Part shown: positions 11,249-23,800 of the stretch, piece after piece
Layout of the letters: every line of letters begins with the position of its first letter
How positions within the stretch are numbered: position 1 is the first letter of the stretch
Assembly: GCA_963573315.1 (NCBI GenBank)
Contig: OY752144.1
Location: 2,784,501 to 2,848,500 of the forward strand
DNA from: Entomortierella parvispora
Taxonomy: Eukaryota; Mortierellomycota; Mortierellomycetes; Mortierellales; Mortierellaceae
DNA length: 64,000 bases
Direction of reading: 5' to 3'
The notes under the pieces: model-generated
Databases searched by the model: none
What the model was told of the DNA's origin: nothing
The model's input: the letters and a program-made list of their open reading frames with translations, nothing else
Position numbers and translations under genes: made by a program

Positions 11249-13345
11249 CTACCACAGCCTTAAATGTTTTCTCGCACCACGGAGCACTTTCCACGGCTCC
11301 GAATGTCGAATCAACTGACGGCACCACAATCGCGTCAGCTTGGGCGTTTGATCCACCAACCATTGGACATCTTTCAAATCGACCTCACGCGCCAGATCGT
11401 CAATGTACAGGTGTTCCAGTCGATGGCTTAATCCGTCCAAAACTGACAGTTCCAATTGACTGCCACCAATGTGTAGGACCTTGAGACGCGAAAGTTCCCG
11501 AAGGCGAGCGTTCAAGAACTGAGTCTGGCTGGGATTGATAGTGTTCAGATGCTTGATGCTGAGAAGTTCTAAACTTTCACTGCACGCCCAAGGAACGGCG
11601 GGTGTTGAAGTCTCGTCATTTGGTGGTTCAGAGGGTTCCAATCCTGTTGCAAGGATGATGGAGGCTGGAAGGCTTCCTGGGTATAATGGGGCAGTGACAT
11701 CTTGGACAGGGGTTGTCGTCTCTGTTGTGGCGAGAGACTCAATCTGCTCATGTCCTTGTTCTTGTCCTTGGGTTTGAGCGACTGCCGGGGTTTCATCCTC
11801 GTCAACAGTCTCTAGGGTATGGGGGAAGAGAGCCTCAGGCATGATCTCGGGCTGTTGAAAATCCAAGGTTCTCAGTCTAGCACAGGTCATCAGAATGTGA
11901 TGGATGCCCTGTCCTGTCAGTTCGGTGCATCCAGCAATGGAGAGACTCTGCAAGCTAGTATTTCTGTATGGTTCCTGTTCCTGTTGTTCTTGACTCATCG
12001 TGGAATCTTGGGCGGCTGTTTTGCTGTGGGATAGCATGTCTCGCACACCTTGATCCGTGATATGAGTGCATCCGTCCAAGTTTAGATCGGTAATCTTTAG
12101 ACAGCGTCGTCCCATAACCGCCAGGGCCGCATCGTCCACACTCGACTGCGAGATATCGGCGATTCTTAGACTGGGCAAAGATTTCATAATCTCTTTGAAT
12201 CCAGCCCCATCCAAGAAGTGGCATTGACCCATGTGCAGGACTGAGAGGGACTGCATGACGAGTTGTGGGTCCAGTTGAAATCCCGAGAGATAGAGCGCAG
12301 ATTCTTGACTCAAGTCTAGTTTGATCAATTGAGGACAACGGGCAAAAAGTCCGGAAAGGATCGAGCCAGAGACAGTGGTGGCGTGCAAGTTGATCGTCGT
12401 GAGGTACTGCATTGGTCGGAAGAAGGAGGGCTGCAGTGGCTCTGAATTGATATTATCTTCGTCCAAAGTTTCCTCATCCTCGGTTGCTGTGAGGGTGGCC
12501 AGAGGCGTCCGCACGTCTTGAAGGACCAAAGCACGCAGTTTGGGGCAGGCGTCCAACAGGGTCATCAACGACTCTGCCGAGGTTGATTCTCCATTGAACT
12601 CCGCCAACTCTGTGACCAAGGCCGGAGTACTGGTACCACTGCTTGAAGCGGAGGTCATTGTCGGGGTGGAGACCCCGGATCGCTGTCTGGAGTGGCTGTG
12701 CGAGGATTCCGGCTCAGCCATGATCAAACTGAAGTAGCGCAAGTTGGGCAACGATGTTGCAGCGACCTTGATCAAGTCTCCTCGTACGGCGGTCATGTTG
12801 TGGAGCTGAAGCACCTTCAGTCTATGTGCAGAAGAGTGAACAAAGCGATCAAGAGTCGTAGCATCCAGGGTCCTGGACCAGCTGGACAGCAGTAATGTCT
12901 CCGTGTTCAGTCCCGAGAGGTCCATAGTGTTCAAGACATGGTCAGAGAAAAGTTCATTCGACTGATGCATCCATTCCAAATGGCGAATAGAGCTACTCAT
13001 TCGTCCGAAGGCCCGTTGCATCTCCACGTTGTGGTAGTTGTGTGAGCCCACAGAGGAGGAGACATGGACCTTGCGCCAGAGGTGTCGCATCCAGCACCTG
13101 TACCACTGCGAGCAGACCCTGACCACGACAGTGAGTGTTTGTTGATCGAGGTGGGCTGCGATCTGATCGCATAACTCGGGCAGATCAAAGGGTGAGGAGC
13201 AATTGGAGGTGGGGGCTGGGGCTGGTACAAAGAGCTTTTGTTCCTGCTGCAGTCGCTGCTGCTTCTTGATATGATGTGCTGTCCTGGTTGCAGTCGATCC
13301 CGATCCGGCGCTTTGTGCGCCAGGAAGGTCGATCAAGGCAGGCAT
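11249..13345 (-). CDS. F-box / leucine-rich repeat protein
   Basis: Single-exon frame of 698 aa. After a Gln-rich N-terminus, residues ~52-95 form an F-box (FDLPELCDQIAAHL, then VVRVCSQWYRCWMRHLWRKV), the Skp1-binding domain of SCF ubiquitin ligases. The rest consists of irregular leucine-rich repeats, clearest around LKITDLNLDGCTHITDQGV and LQSLSIAGCTELTGQGI, which match the cysteine-containing type of FBXL proteins. Two Ser/Thr/Glu-rich loops interrupt the repeats. It probably recruits substrates to an SCF ligase; the substrate is unknown. Upstream of the start, 13346-13490 is probably 5' UTR, possibly with an intron. Confidence 0.85.
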   Translation of the reverse strand: MPALIDLPGAQSAGSGSTATRTAHHIKKQQRLQQEQKLFVPAPAPTSNCSSPFDLPELCDQIAAHLDQQTLTVVVRVCSQWYRCWMRHLWRKVHVSSSVGSHNYHNVEMQRAFGRMSSSIRHLEWMHQSNELFSDHVLNTMDLSGLNTETLLLSSWSRTLDATTLDRFVHSSAHRLKVLQLHNMTAVRGDLIKVAATSLPNLRYFSLIMAEPESSHSHSRQRSGVSTPTMTSASSSGTSTPALVTELAEFNGESTSAESLMTLLDACPKLRALVLQDVRTPLATLTATEDEETLDEDNINSEPLQPSFFRPMQYLTTINLHATTVSGSILSGLFARCPQLIKLDLSQESALYLSGFQLDPQLVMQSLSVLHMGQCHFLDGAGFKEIMKSLPSLRIADISQSSVDDAALAVMGRRCLKITDLNLDGCTHITDQGVRDMLSHSKTAAQDSTMSQEQQEQEPYRNTSLQSLSIAGCTELTGQGIHHILMTCARLRTLDFQQPEIMPEALFPHTLETVDEDETPAVAQTQGQEQGHEQIESLATTETTTPVQDVTAPLYPGSLPASIILATGLEPSEPPNDETSTPAVPWACSESLELLSIKHLNTINPSQTQFLNARLRELSRLKVLHIGGSQLELSVLDGLSHRLEHLYIDDLAREVDLKDVQWLVDQTPKLTRLWCRQLIRHSEPWKVLRGARKHLRLW

Positions 13346-16300
13346 TTGTCAGAGTATGACTGATAAGAGGGAAAAGAAAAACAGGCACCAAGGGGTCAAT
13401 CAATCTGTGATGATGTGTTGTAACACAGACTGGGCTATTGCCTGCGAATTGTTGTTGGCAGGGCACTCACTGTGTGGTCGATAGGATGGAGTTCAACAAG
13501 GAAGTAAAAGGAGGAAGGAGGAAGGAGGGAACTGACAGGGGCCGAGCCAAGAAAGAGTGTTGGAGTGGAGAGAGAGAGGGAGTGGAGAGTGGAGGGATGG
13601 TATAGAGCCAAGGAACGAAATAAGAAGAGAAAAACTTTTCCGCTTGTTGATTTGTTTGCCCTTTTGTTGTGTGGATCGAGGGATCGAGGACAAAAATGGC
13701 CTCATTTTTTTTGAATTTTGTTATCTCTTGCCTGGCAAGGTACTCACTTGCACGCGGCAACGGGATTGGAGCGCACAGACAGTGACGGTGGGCGAATGTC
13801 TTCGGCATGCTTCTATAAATGCTACATATGTAGCAATGTTGGGATGTTGTCTCCGCCCTTTTTTTGGGCTTGGGCCATTGATCCCTGAACATTGTTTTTT
13901 TCACAGGGCCAGGGCAAGCCCTCAAAAAAATTGTTTATGGACTGTGGGAAAGAGAGATCCAATGTGAAGAAGGCCAAGCACTGGCAGCACTCGTATGCAC
14001 CATTGGAGGTGTTCGATCCAATCATGTCTGCTTTGATCGGGGTTCGAAGGAAATTTGCCCAGGGCAGCCAGTTTTACGCCACCAATTTTCCATGTCGCAA
14101 CTTGTTTCGTTGTGCTCGATCATGGTCCTCGATCCTCGTCCTGGTTGTTGATTCTGGATTCTGACATTGACGGCCTTGACGGAAGACTTGAATGCCTTAC
14201 AGTGTCTCAGTGGCAGTTACCCCCCTTGTTCCTATAGGGAGATTTTCTTGTTGCTGTTTGGCGGCAGGCAAGTGTCAGTGAACGCGTCAAACGAGTGTCG
14301 TTGGTCAATTGACGACGACATATTGACAAACCAAGCGCCGGACTTTCGCAGATCAGTCGAGTGGGCGAGAGGTATACTTTTTTTTGTAGGACGGCATGCA
14401 GTGGCGCTACTGTCTGAAGAATACGGTTAATGATCAAGATCCATAAATGACCAATTGACAGGTCTACCTACCCTGAAGAGCGAGTACGAACGGGGCGCCT
14501 TCACGTTAACCAAGGGTACAAGTTTGTATGTGGAACCAGGAGTACCAAGCCTGAATGAGGACTAGCAAGCAATTGAAACGAATTTCTTCTGTTGGAACCC
14601 GCCTTGACTGCAGACAACCGGGAGTGGTATATGAGACGACTGGATCCCAGGTTCTTTCATACCCAGGAGAGTTCAAGTCGATCGGAATAGAACTTGCCAT
14701 TAGCAATAGGAACTGACCAAACCCAGCTTTGGCGCGTGGGTATGAGCTCCAGATGGTATTATAGGTAAGTTAGTTCGCTAATCCGCGTCATGAACTATAT
14801 AGATAAGTTATTAAAAAACAGAGCAGCTATTGCAATTGCCATATCGTTCTCTCATTTGTGGATTCAATTGAGCAAAAACAGGTGCTCATTCTCCCCTTCT
14901 CTCATTCCCTGGGTGCCGATCTTATTTAGATCGGGATAAACCCCTCTTCCACACTAGAGCATCACCGTGGCGCGACCTCGTCTGTCCTGTCCCACATCCT
15001 GGCATCCAAGCAGACGGGATGCGGGACGCGGAGCGTGATTTCCGTTCGAGTGCACCAACTCGTGTGATGCCACTGCTGCACGCACAAGAGTCCGTTATAG
15101 CATGCATTTTTTTATTTTTTTTTATTTTTAGGTTGGATAGGACAGCCATCCACGTTAGTAAGAAACAAGTGGGAAGGAGTCAACGAACGTACGACTGAGG
15201 GATATGGTAGTCTAACATGCACCCAAATGCAAAGTCGCGAAGCGGCGGCAAGAAAAGGTATTATTGAAACCAATTTGGCTAGAAAGTGGAGTATCGAAGT
15301 GAGTTAATATCAATATCTGTTCCCTGCAAACAAAAAGGGAGGAAAGAGGAGAAGCGTCAGGAGAAGAGAGAGTCCAAGGGCAAAGCAAGGGCTTCAGCAT
15401 CACGACCTGGTGGTGATGACAATACCTGATGACCATTAAAGCTACTCGCCCAGGAACCAAAGAGTCTCCGGGATCCAAAGAAAGGAGGATGATCTCCTCA
15501 AGTATGACACACTCAATCCAGAAAGGAGGTGAGGCCCCGGGGGCTCTGGAGGAGGCGGTCTAGTAAAGGAGGCGAGGGGGAGACCTAGCGGTCGCGTTTT
15601 TTTGCAACTCCCAGTCAAATTTTCACTCATTTGAGCACCTGCGTGCGAATAATAGGACTGGGGATATGGACGCATTGTCAGGTCAGCAATGGCGATATTT
15701 TTACTTTTGTGCCCTAAAAATAAAGGTCGGATCCGTGGTAGCACAGACGACACTCGATCGCACACGAGAAAGGTGGGAGGAAGAGAATGTGCGGATTGGA
15801 CCGATTGGTGTGAATTATGTGAAAAGGACGAAGAGCAAGTGCCAGAAGGAGAGTGCAGCAGGGTGGAGAGAAAAAGAAGGAAAGAAGGGCGAAAGGAAGG
15901 GAAGGAGTGAAGGAAAGAGCACTTCCAAATCATTCATTCATCCATTCTTAACAAAAGACCAAGACAACCACAGCAGCAATGCTGAGAGCAGCAAGAGCAT
16001 GCTTTGCTCTCCACACGCCACAGTCAGATATCAATGGACCCAAAGGTCGGCACGGCGGTTGGATACTGACGGGCGACGAGAGAGGGGCAGAAAAGACGGA
16101 CATGGTTCAAAAAAATCGGTTTTATTTCAACAACGAGAAATAAGGAAATAGAACAGTGAAGGGATGGAAGGCGCGGAACGACGGAGAGAAGAGCGGAAGG
16201 AACAACTAAACAACGACGCCTGGACGTAAAGCTCTTTCCTCTTCTTCTTCTTTTTACTATCTTCCTCCCTTGTCCCATTACCTTCCTCTTTCTCTCTCTC

Positions 16301-17265
16301 TCTCCCTTCTCTCTCTCGCTCGCTCTCGCTCTCTCTCTCTCTCTCTCTCTTACTCTCTTACACTCTTACATCTTCACTCTCTTTCATTTCCTCGCTCACA
16401 CATCCCTTTCCCTTGTCCCGAGTCGAGAACTTGGTAGCCTCCTGCACCACTCATTTCCGCACCTCAACCTTCCTCGGCAAAACAACAGAACTCTCAATCT
16501 CTCTCTTGTTCGCTTGCACGTTCACACTCGCCCCCGTCTCTTCGTTAGCTTGCCATTGCTTGCGCCCCGTTGTTCCTTGCGCCTTTAATTGCGCCGTTGT
16601 ATTTTTCAGACACTGCAGCAATCACAAAGGTGAGTCTTTTTGTCCGTCTGTGTTTCTGTTCCTTGTTGTGCATGTCAAGAGCAACAACGAGGAAAAAAAA
16701 AAGGTGCCATTGTCATTCGCGCGACATTCTGCAACGTCGTAATTCCTTTCGTTCCCCCCTCCCTCTCTCTCTCTCTCTTTGTTTCCTTCCACTTTGTCCT
16801 TTCTCTTGCCCACGTTCGTTCTTGCTATTGTTAGTCCTCTCCACTCTTCCTCTCCTCGTCTTACCTTCCATGAACGCGTGAATGGACCGATGGAATGAAC
16901 ACTTGCCCATGATTGAATGAACAAACACTGCCAACAAAGGAATGCATTTACGTCCATAAGACTCACCTCTCTAACGACCCACCCCTCACCTTCACCTCCA
17001 CTCTTCTGTCCGATCGATCCGCCGACCTTTTTTTTTGCTTGCTCGGCTCAGACGCGCATCGTCCTTGCACAAACAAACGTCCTAGGGGCTCTTTGATTTC
17101 CTTTTAATTTGCGGCCGGCGTCGTTCATTTCAATTCATCCCTGGCGCGCACCTCAACGCCTGCTTCGATACAAACGCACACCCACACACACATTCACGCA
17201 GCCTCACCCTTCTCGCAATTACCACCACCACCGCCACCGCCACGACCACCGCCACGACCACCACC
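13346..17265. other. long gene-poor stretch with CT microsatellite
   Basis: About 3.9 kb without a supported gene. The first part is the leader of the F-box gene. A (CT)n microsatellite lies at about 16288-16350 and CT-rich DNA continues to 17250. A good splice donor (CACAAAG|GTGAGT near 16629) suggests a 5'-UTR intron for the PH-domain gene at 17266. A minus-strand frame at 15442-15933 is Ser/Pro-rich with no motif. Lineage-specific short genes or lncRNAs cannot be excluded. Confidence 0.4.
16288..16350. repeat. (CT)n microsatellite
   Basis: Nearly continuous CT/CTCG dinucleotide repeat, part of the pyrimidine-rich promoter/leader of the PH-domain gene. Confidence 0.7.
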
Positions 17266-20200
17266 ATGACCGCCACAAGTTCCATGGCAGCAGCCGATAT
17301 CCACACCGGTAAGTCGGAAAGGCGGGCGGGAAAACCCTGCAGGACTTTCGTAATCAATTGGAATCCCGAATGAATTGCCGTTGACACCATCTTGCTGCAA
17401 TACCACAAGCTTTTTGTTCTGTGACTGACACCAACACTTGTTTCCATGGTCTTTTTCCGTGTTTTTTTAGAATGGCGCTCGGGAGAAATGATGGATCAAC
17501 AACAGCAGCAGCACCCACCATTGTCCTCTTCGCTCCTGCCTGCTTTGCCCGTCGATCGCAAGAGGAATGACATCAGCACCCCTCATCACTCGGACTCGGA
17601 AGACAGGAACGGGATTGATGCCGCCGTCGAGGGACTCGGGATTGGATCTCCAGAGTCCATCCCCGCCAGTCTGACTTCGCGCTCTTCCTCAGGAATCAGT
17701 TACCCGTCTCCACCACCCGCCAACCTGCATTCCAGACCAAGCACCGACCCACACCAGTCCAGATCACCGCCCCCTCAACAGGCACTTTTCACGGAGAATC
17801 AGCAGCACTCACAGCAGCACTCACAGCAGCACCAGCAGCAGTACCAACAACAGCGTCCAATGGAGAACAGAATGAGAGCCGGGGCACCGAATCCGTTGCA
17901 GATCCCGACTTTGGGATCTAGAGCCGTCTCTGGCAGCTTCACGCACTCGCCTCTCTCAGCCTGTGATTCTCCCGCAAGCACGCTCTCTGTCCAGCAGCCG
18001 TGGATGCAGCACCCTGGAGCAGCTTCGCCCAGGCACGGACCTTTGCTGACCCCTGGCCATTCCTCCCCTTCCCTCACCCCTCATCCCTCCACTCCCCGTC
18101 AAGGGTCTTCTGGTTCGCTCCCCTTGCCAGGCACTTGGACCCCTTCCTCCCGCAAAAACTCTGTGGCTAGTCTGGCTCCCGCACCTACCTCCCCAGCACT
18201 TGGACCTCGATCCTCGCCTGGTTTCCGTGGCGCGCCTCTGGGACAGACCTCGGACACGGAATCGGTTCTGAAACAATTTGATGTGTATTTCGGAAAGGTG
18301 TATATCAAGGGACAGCTGCAAAAGAAGGCAGAATGTGGACTGGATGGGTTCAAGCTGCATGGACAGCAATGGGCAGCTTATAATGTGGAGCTCGTCGGAC
18401 GAACACTCAAGATCGTGCCCATGCCCGGCGCCAGTGGATCTGGTGGCGTGGCCGAGGAGATGAATATGGAGGAGGCCAGAGTCGAGATGCAGGAGGGCCC
18501 CAACGGAGGCACGTTTACGATCAACTGGATGGGTGCCAACAAGGCCGTGTTTCAGCCCGTGCAGCAATTGAGTCTAGGAGCGCCCGAGATTGGATCGACC
18601 TGTCAGGATTGGGTCTGCGCTATCCGATTGAGTTGTTATGAGTGCTCTCGTCTTCAAGAGATTTACACATCGACCCTTTTGCGTCGACCAAAGTTCCGGG
18701 ATCAGGTCGCGGCCACGATCGAGGGGCCGGTCAAGCACGAAGGGATGCTGCGAGTCAAGTTCTGGGCAGGAGAAGACTGGCTGCGGTTGTGGGTCGTGGT
18801 CTCGGATCAGCGTGGAGGAGAAGAGATCAAGAAGAAGAAGCAAGGCAAGGTTCTTCAGGCTACACCGATCCGCGGTCAGATTCATTTCTATGAGAATCCA
18901 AAGTCCAAGCGACCCTTTGTCTCCATGTACAATGTCAGTCAGGCCTACGCGGTCTGTCCAAGTCGCTCGTCCTTGAACGCGTCAAAGGATAACAAGGTCG
19001 ATGAAGAGGGATCCTTGACGATCAAGCTAGAGGGCGACGTGGTCCTTCAACGCGAGAACCTCTCTTCGCCTCGAAAGGGATTCTTCAGCAGCCCTTCCCC
19101 TCCTTCGGCCATGGCCCGTGATCTTCAGGCTTTGCTCCCAACGGGTCGATCCATGTTTGCCATGTTCCAGGTCCCCAACGCTGTCGAGCGCACAAAGGTC
19201 CTCTTGGGAACCAGTGAAGCCTTCAGAATCTATGGCAAGCCTGGACCGTTGCTCTTTGACTCTCCCACAGATCCCGCGGCCATGAACTTTGGCTGCATGG
19301 CGTCTTCGTTGCTTCAACAAGAGCTCTTGATCGGACTGGACGCTGTTTTGCATTTGCCCCAGAAGGGCGAGTCCCTGGCTGATGTCAAGTTCTCGTTTGG
19401 GGAGGTGCTCCGGAAACGACTCATTGCCGAGTTCCCACCTCCTCCTACACCTTCTAGCCACGAGCGTCGGTTTTCGAACCAGTCTTGTCAAGGCGGTCGG
19501 CGACAAGTATCAATGATCTTTGAAAATGGAATGTGTCCGCCTTCGCCCATGATGGCCATGGCTATGCGATCCAGGGCCAACTCTGGATCTGGTTATTTGA
19601 TCCCTCTCCCTTCACCAGGAGTGCATCCTGTCGGACACATGTCGATGTATGGAGCTCCTCATTCACCCTCGATGGGTCCCTATGTCGGAATCTCGCCAAG
19701 GCAAGGGCCGCTCCATGCCTCGCCTTATCATCAGCACTTGCAGCGCGCCACCTATGCTCCTTCCAACACCAGCACAGATGAAAACGATGCCAACTTGGTG
19801 ACAGATGAGGAGGGCGAGGATGATGAATACCCTGACAGCCCCGAGGAAGAAGAGGATCCGAATGGTGGATTCCACACCCCATTCCGATCCAGAGCAGGAT
19901 CCTTGATGGCCCCACTCCCTACTGGATACAGTCAGGTCCGAAAGGGAAGTCTGGGTGGAGTGAGCTTGCAGGGTGGTATGGCCTTGCCTAACGGCGCACG
20001 ACAGGGTCGTAGCGCCAGTTTTACAAGTGCCTATGGCGTCCAGGTCATGGCCCCCGCAGCTCCTATCCCGGCAGCGGGTGCGGGTGCCCCTTCTTCTGCA
20101 GCAGCCTTGGAGTTGCCTTCCTTGAACTCGTTCTCGGACGATTTTGGCATTCGCCAGAGTCAGAACAAGGAGGCAAAGAAGAAATTGACCGCGGTCGTTT

Positions 20201-20406
20201 ACCCAACCCAGATTGTCATCCCAAAGAACAAGAAGAGAGATCAGTCGGCCAACACGACTACGAATTTGTCCTCTGCTTCTGCCTCGGGTTCGACTGCCGG
20301 TGGCCTGGCGAGCGCCTCTTCCAGCTCGCCCCTCTCTTCCGTTGCACCCATCAGCCCTTCAATCAAGGTCAATGGCGAGGAAAGCCCTGAGGAACGCGAC
20401 CAGTAG
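17266..20406 (+). CDS. PH-domain protein, Skg3/Caf120-like
   Basis: Two exons, 17266-17308 and 17471-20406, give 992 aa. The start in the small first exon (MTATSSMAAADIHT) is chosen because it joins in phase to EWRSGEMMDQQ; a later ATG at 17488 also exists. Residues ~1-260 are a disordered Gln/Ser/Pro region. Then come two PH-like modules: one from about FDVYFGKVYIKGQLQKK to ATCQDW-type sequence (QDWVCAIRLSCYECSRLQEIYT), and a second in which GPVKHEGMLRVKFWAGEDWLRLWVV leads to a lipid-binding-like fold. The C-terminal third is Ser/Pro-rich with an acidic patch near 19800. The layout and the 'RLSCYE(C/W)SRLQEIYT' segment recall fungal Skg3/Caf120 proteins of the bud site and cell wall, but the assignment is from memory. 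Confidence 0.7.
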
Positions 20407-20844
20407 TAGTTTACCATGGACCCCACGACCCCTCACCAAAAAACCATATTCCAGCACACCCTTTCTCGACCGCACAACCATATCGTCTTCCCCTCGACAC
20501 TGTACATTTTTTTTTTCATTGCCTGTTTTCTGTCAGAGCAACTTGGAGGGAGGAAAGAAAGCAAGGAAGGAGGAGAGGGAGAAGATGCATCTCCCCATAT
20601 TCAACTACACTACACACATACACACACAACACACACACATCATGACTTTTTAACGAAAAAACGCGAACCGTTACGACTCTAAATGACCACACACTCATAC
20701 ACTCACTCACACAGGCAGACATCCGCATGAACACATTTTTTTTCATAATTCTGTTCGAATTGGTTCCATTTTCATTAAAGTCAATAAAACAAACCCTCCA
20801 AACTCTACGGCTAGACTTTGTTGTATGGCTATTACTCAAAGGTT
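20407..20844. other. convergent 3' ends of PH gene and ABC transporter
   Basis: AC-rich repeats (ACACACAC near 20610-20640 and 20690) and an AATAAA at 20783 suit the 3' UTR of the plus-strand PH gene. No gene is seen. Confidence 0.5.
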
Positions 20845-23800
20845 CTATTTCGTTGGATTACGTCGTTCCCATTGCTCCTTTGCAACCTGCCGCAGCATGG
20901 CCTCGTTCTCTGGGCCCGTGTCCGCGACCATCTTTCTTAGCCATCCACGGCCACCTCCCGGAGTGGGTCCTGTGGCGCCCAACCCTTCAGCAGGTCGAAC
21001 CTCGCCAGGGGGGCAGTCCAACAAAACCCAAGGATCGTCAAACTCCATGACTTCTCCCTGATCCAAGACTAGGATCCTATCGTATCCTTCAATAACAGTG
21101 TTCAGACGATGGGCAATGGTGAAGACAGTCGCGTCCTCGAACTGATTATGGATCGCCTTTTGAATCATACGATCCGATTGCAAGTCCACATTCGCCGTCG
21201 CCTCGTCCATGACAATAATCTTGGACCGTCTGAGTACCGCGCGCGCCAAAGAGAGCAATTGGCGTTCACCGATACTAAAGTTCTTTCCATTGTCATCCAC
21301 CACAGCATCCAGACCTCCTTCCAAGGACTCGACCAGGCGCTTGATCTCTGCAGCCTCCAGGGCTGACCAGATATCCGCATCCTGATGTTGATCCGTGGGG
21401 TCGAGGTTGAATCGCAGTGTGCCTCTGAACAAGAAGGGCTCCTGTGGGATAATGGCCATCTTGGAACGCAAGTCGTGCATACCAATCTTGCTAATGTCGA
21501 TTCCATCAATTGAAATTCCTCCTCTGTGCGCAGGGTTGCCGGTTGTGGTCTCGACCAGACGGAAAATGGCGCCAATCAAACTCGACTTGCCAGCTCCAGT
21601 TCTGCCCACGATGGCAATCTTCTCTCCAGCCTTGAAGTCCAGAGAGATATGTTTGAGGACGGGGCCGTCGCCGCGAGGGTAGGTCAAGGACATGTCCGTG
21701 AAGGTGACCTTGGCTTCCATGGGCCAACCATTGGGGACAACACTGGATCCGTCTGGGTTGAAGAGGTGGCGGCCAGACTCTTCAGGCTTTACGTTGGCGT
21801 ATTCCATCATACGTTCGACAGAGACCATCAAAATCGCAGCCTCAACACTCATGCGAATAGCCCACTGGAGCTCGCCTGAGAGACCGATAATGGAAGACAT
21901 GGCCAAACCAGCGCGGGCAGCCTGTTGGGAATCCCGAAGACCCACACATGAAATTGCAGTGAGACCTAAAAAGACGGCCGACACTGCGTCCAAGCGATAT
22001 CCCTACGATCATTAAAAAAAAAGGTGTCAATGAGGTCCATCAAAAGGCGGTGCGTTCCAACGCTAACGAAGGAAGCGGATAAAATGTTAAAAGGGAGAGG
22101 TCACTTACCAGCCAACGAGCCATTGCCAGATAGGTAAAGAATGCACGGCCGTTGTCCTCCTGAGTCTTGATTTGTTCCTTCATGAATTTTCCCGAGACTC
22201 CAAAAGCTCTGACAGAACTAAGTCCATCTAACGTCTCGGACAGGTGAGAATAGATTGGCGATCGTGATTGACTGTCGATCCGTTTCACCTGTCGACTTGA
22301 TTTGATGTATACAGCTCGCAACGCAATAAATCCGGCCATGATGAACGGAATCGCAATAATAATCCATGGATTCACAATGCAGACTGTCACTATCGATCCC
22401 AGCAACATGAACCCGACTTGGATCGTATCAAAAAACACATTTGGCAGCATCTCGTCGCAGATGGCCATATCCTTGGAAAACCGATTCAAAACTCTTCCAT
22501 GAGGATTGGCATGGAAAAAGTCCATGCCAGTCCTCATTAGGGAATCCAGCATCGCCGCAAACATGTTGCGTGAACTCGAGGTCGCACAGTCAAAAAAGAG
22601 GTACGATCGGATCATCGTCATAATCATCGTTCCTAGAACGTACATTCCGAACGCCGTCGGGTAGTACGAGCGCCTTTGCTCTGTCTCGTCATATTGCCCA
22701 GACCACCTTGTCAAGAAGAAGTCGCCCCCGACCGAAATGGCTTGAGCAGCCGACAGACAAAACACTGTCAGGATCAATTTGGCCCAGGGTGATCCCATAC
22801 GGAAAAACTCAACGTAGGCTTTCATCGACGTCTCGCCCTCCTGTACCTCCTCCGTCGTAAGATTCTTCTCCATCACGCTCGCTCTATCATCCGTGGTTGG
22901 GTCCGTCACCTGAGCGTCTAGGAGAGCCGTGTCCGGCACAGGCTCAATTGCTTCCGACGTGACCACAACAGATTCCGTTTCCTCAGTGGCATCTGGCACC
23001 TTTTTTGCAAACTCGCGAAGAACATCCACAAACTTGGCTCTTGTTATGATACTTCTGGCAGACGCTCTGTCGCCAATGGTGGTTTCCACCTCGACCTCCT
23101 CTTGCATGACGTCGTCTACGCGTCCGGCATGGGTGACCTGACCTCGCTCCAGCACGATGACGTTTTCGCAATCCTTGATGTACTGAAGTTGATGGGTGAC
23201 TAGAATGCGAGCCTTATCCTTCAACAGTCCGTTGATGCAGTTCTCGAAGAGAGCGCGGCCAACCTTGGGATCCACAGCCGACAAAGGGTCATCCAGGATA
23301 TACAAGTCAGATTCCCTGTACGCTGCTCTGGCCAGCGAAACACGAGCACGCTGTCCTCCACTCAAGGTGACTCCTTTTTCTCCAATAAGGGTGCCATCTC
23401 CTTGAGGGAGCAAGGAGAGATCACGCGTCAGTTCGCAAGCCCTGATAACCCTGTCGTAGCGCTCTTGGTTAAACTTGGACCCAAACAAAATATTGGTTCG
23501 GATCGTTCCAGCAAATATCCAAGGCGACTGAGCAGAGTAGGACATTGTCAGAGGCCTGCTTTTGGATCCAAGACGACGGCCTTGGTGACTGGCTTGAACC
23601 ATGGATCCCGAGATCAAGGGCATCTCCTTCAAGAGTGCCATACAAAAGCTTGATTTACCACAACCAACTGGGCCAACAATCGCCAAGAGCTCCGTCCTGC
23701 GGAGAGTCATCGAGATGTTCTTGAGGATAGCTTTCTTTGACGAATCCGAGTCAAGCACTCCCAATTCTTCCACGGCACACAGCTCTGGCAAGGGTCCTAC

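Noticed and set aside
15442-15933. 163-codon minus-strand frame
   Set aside because: Ser/Pro-rich, overlaps purine/pyrimidine-skewed DNA, no domain and no clear splice partners.
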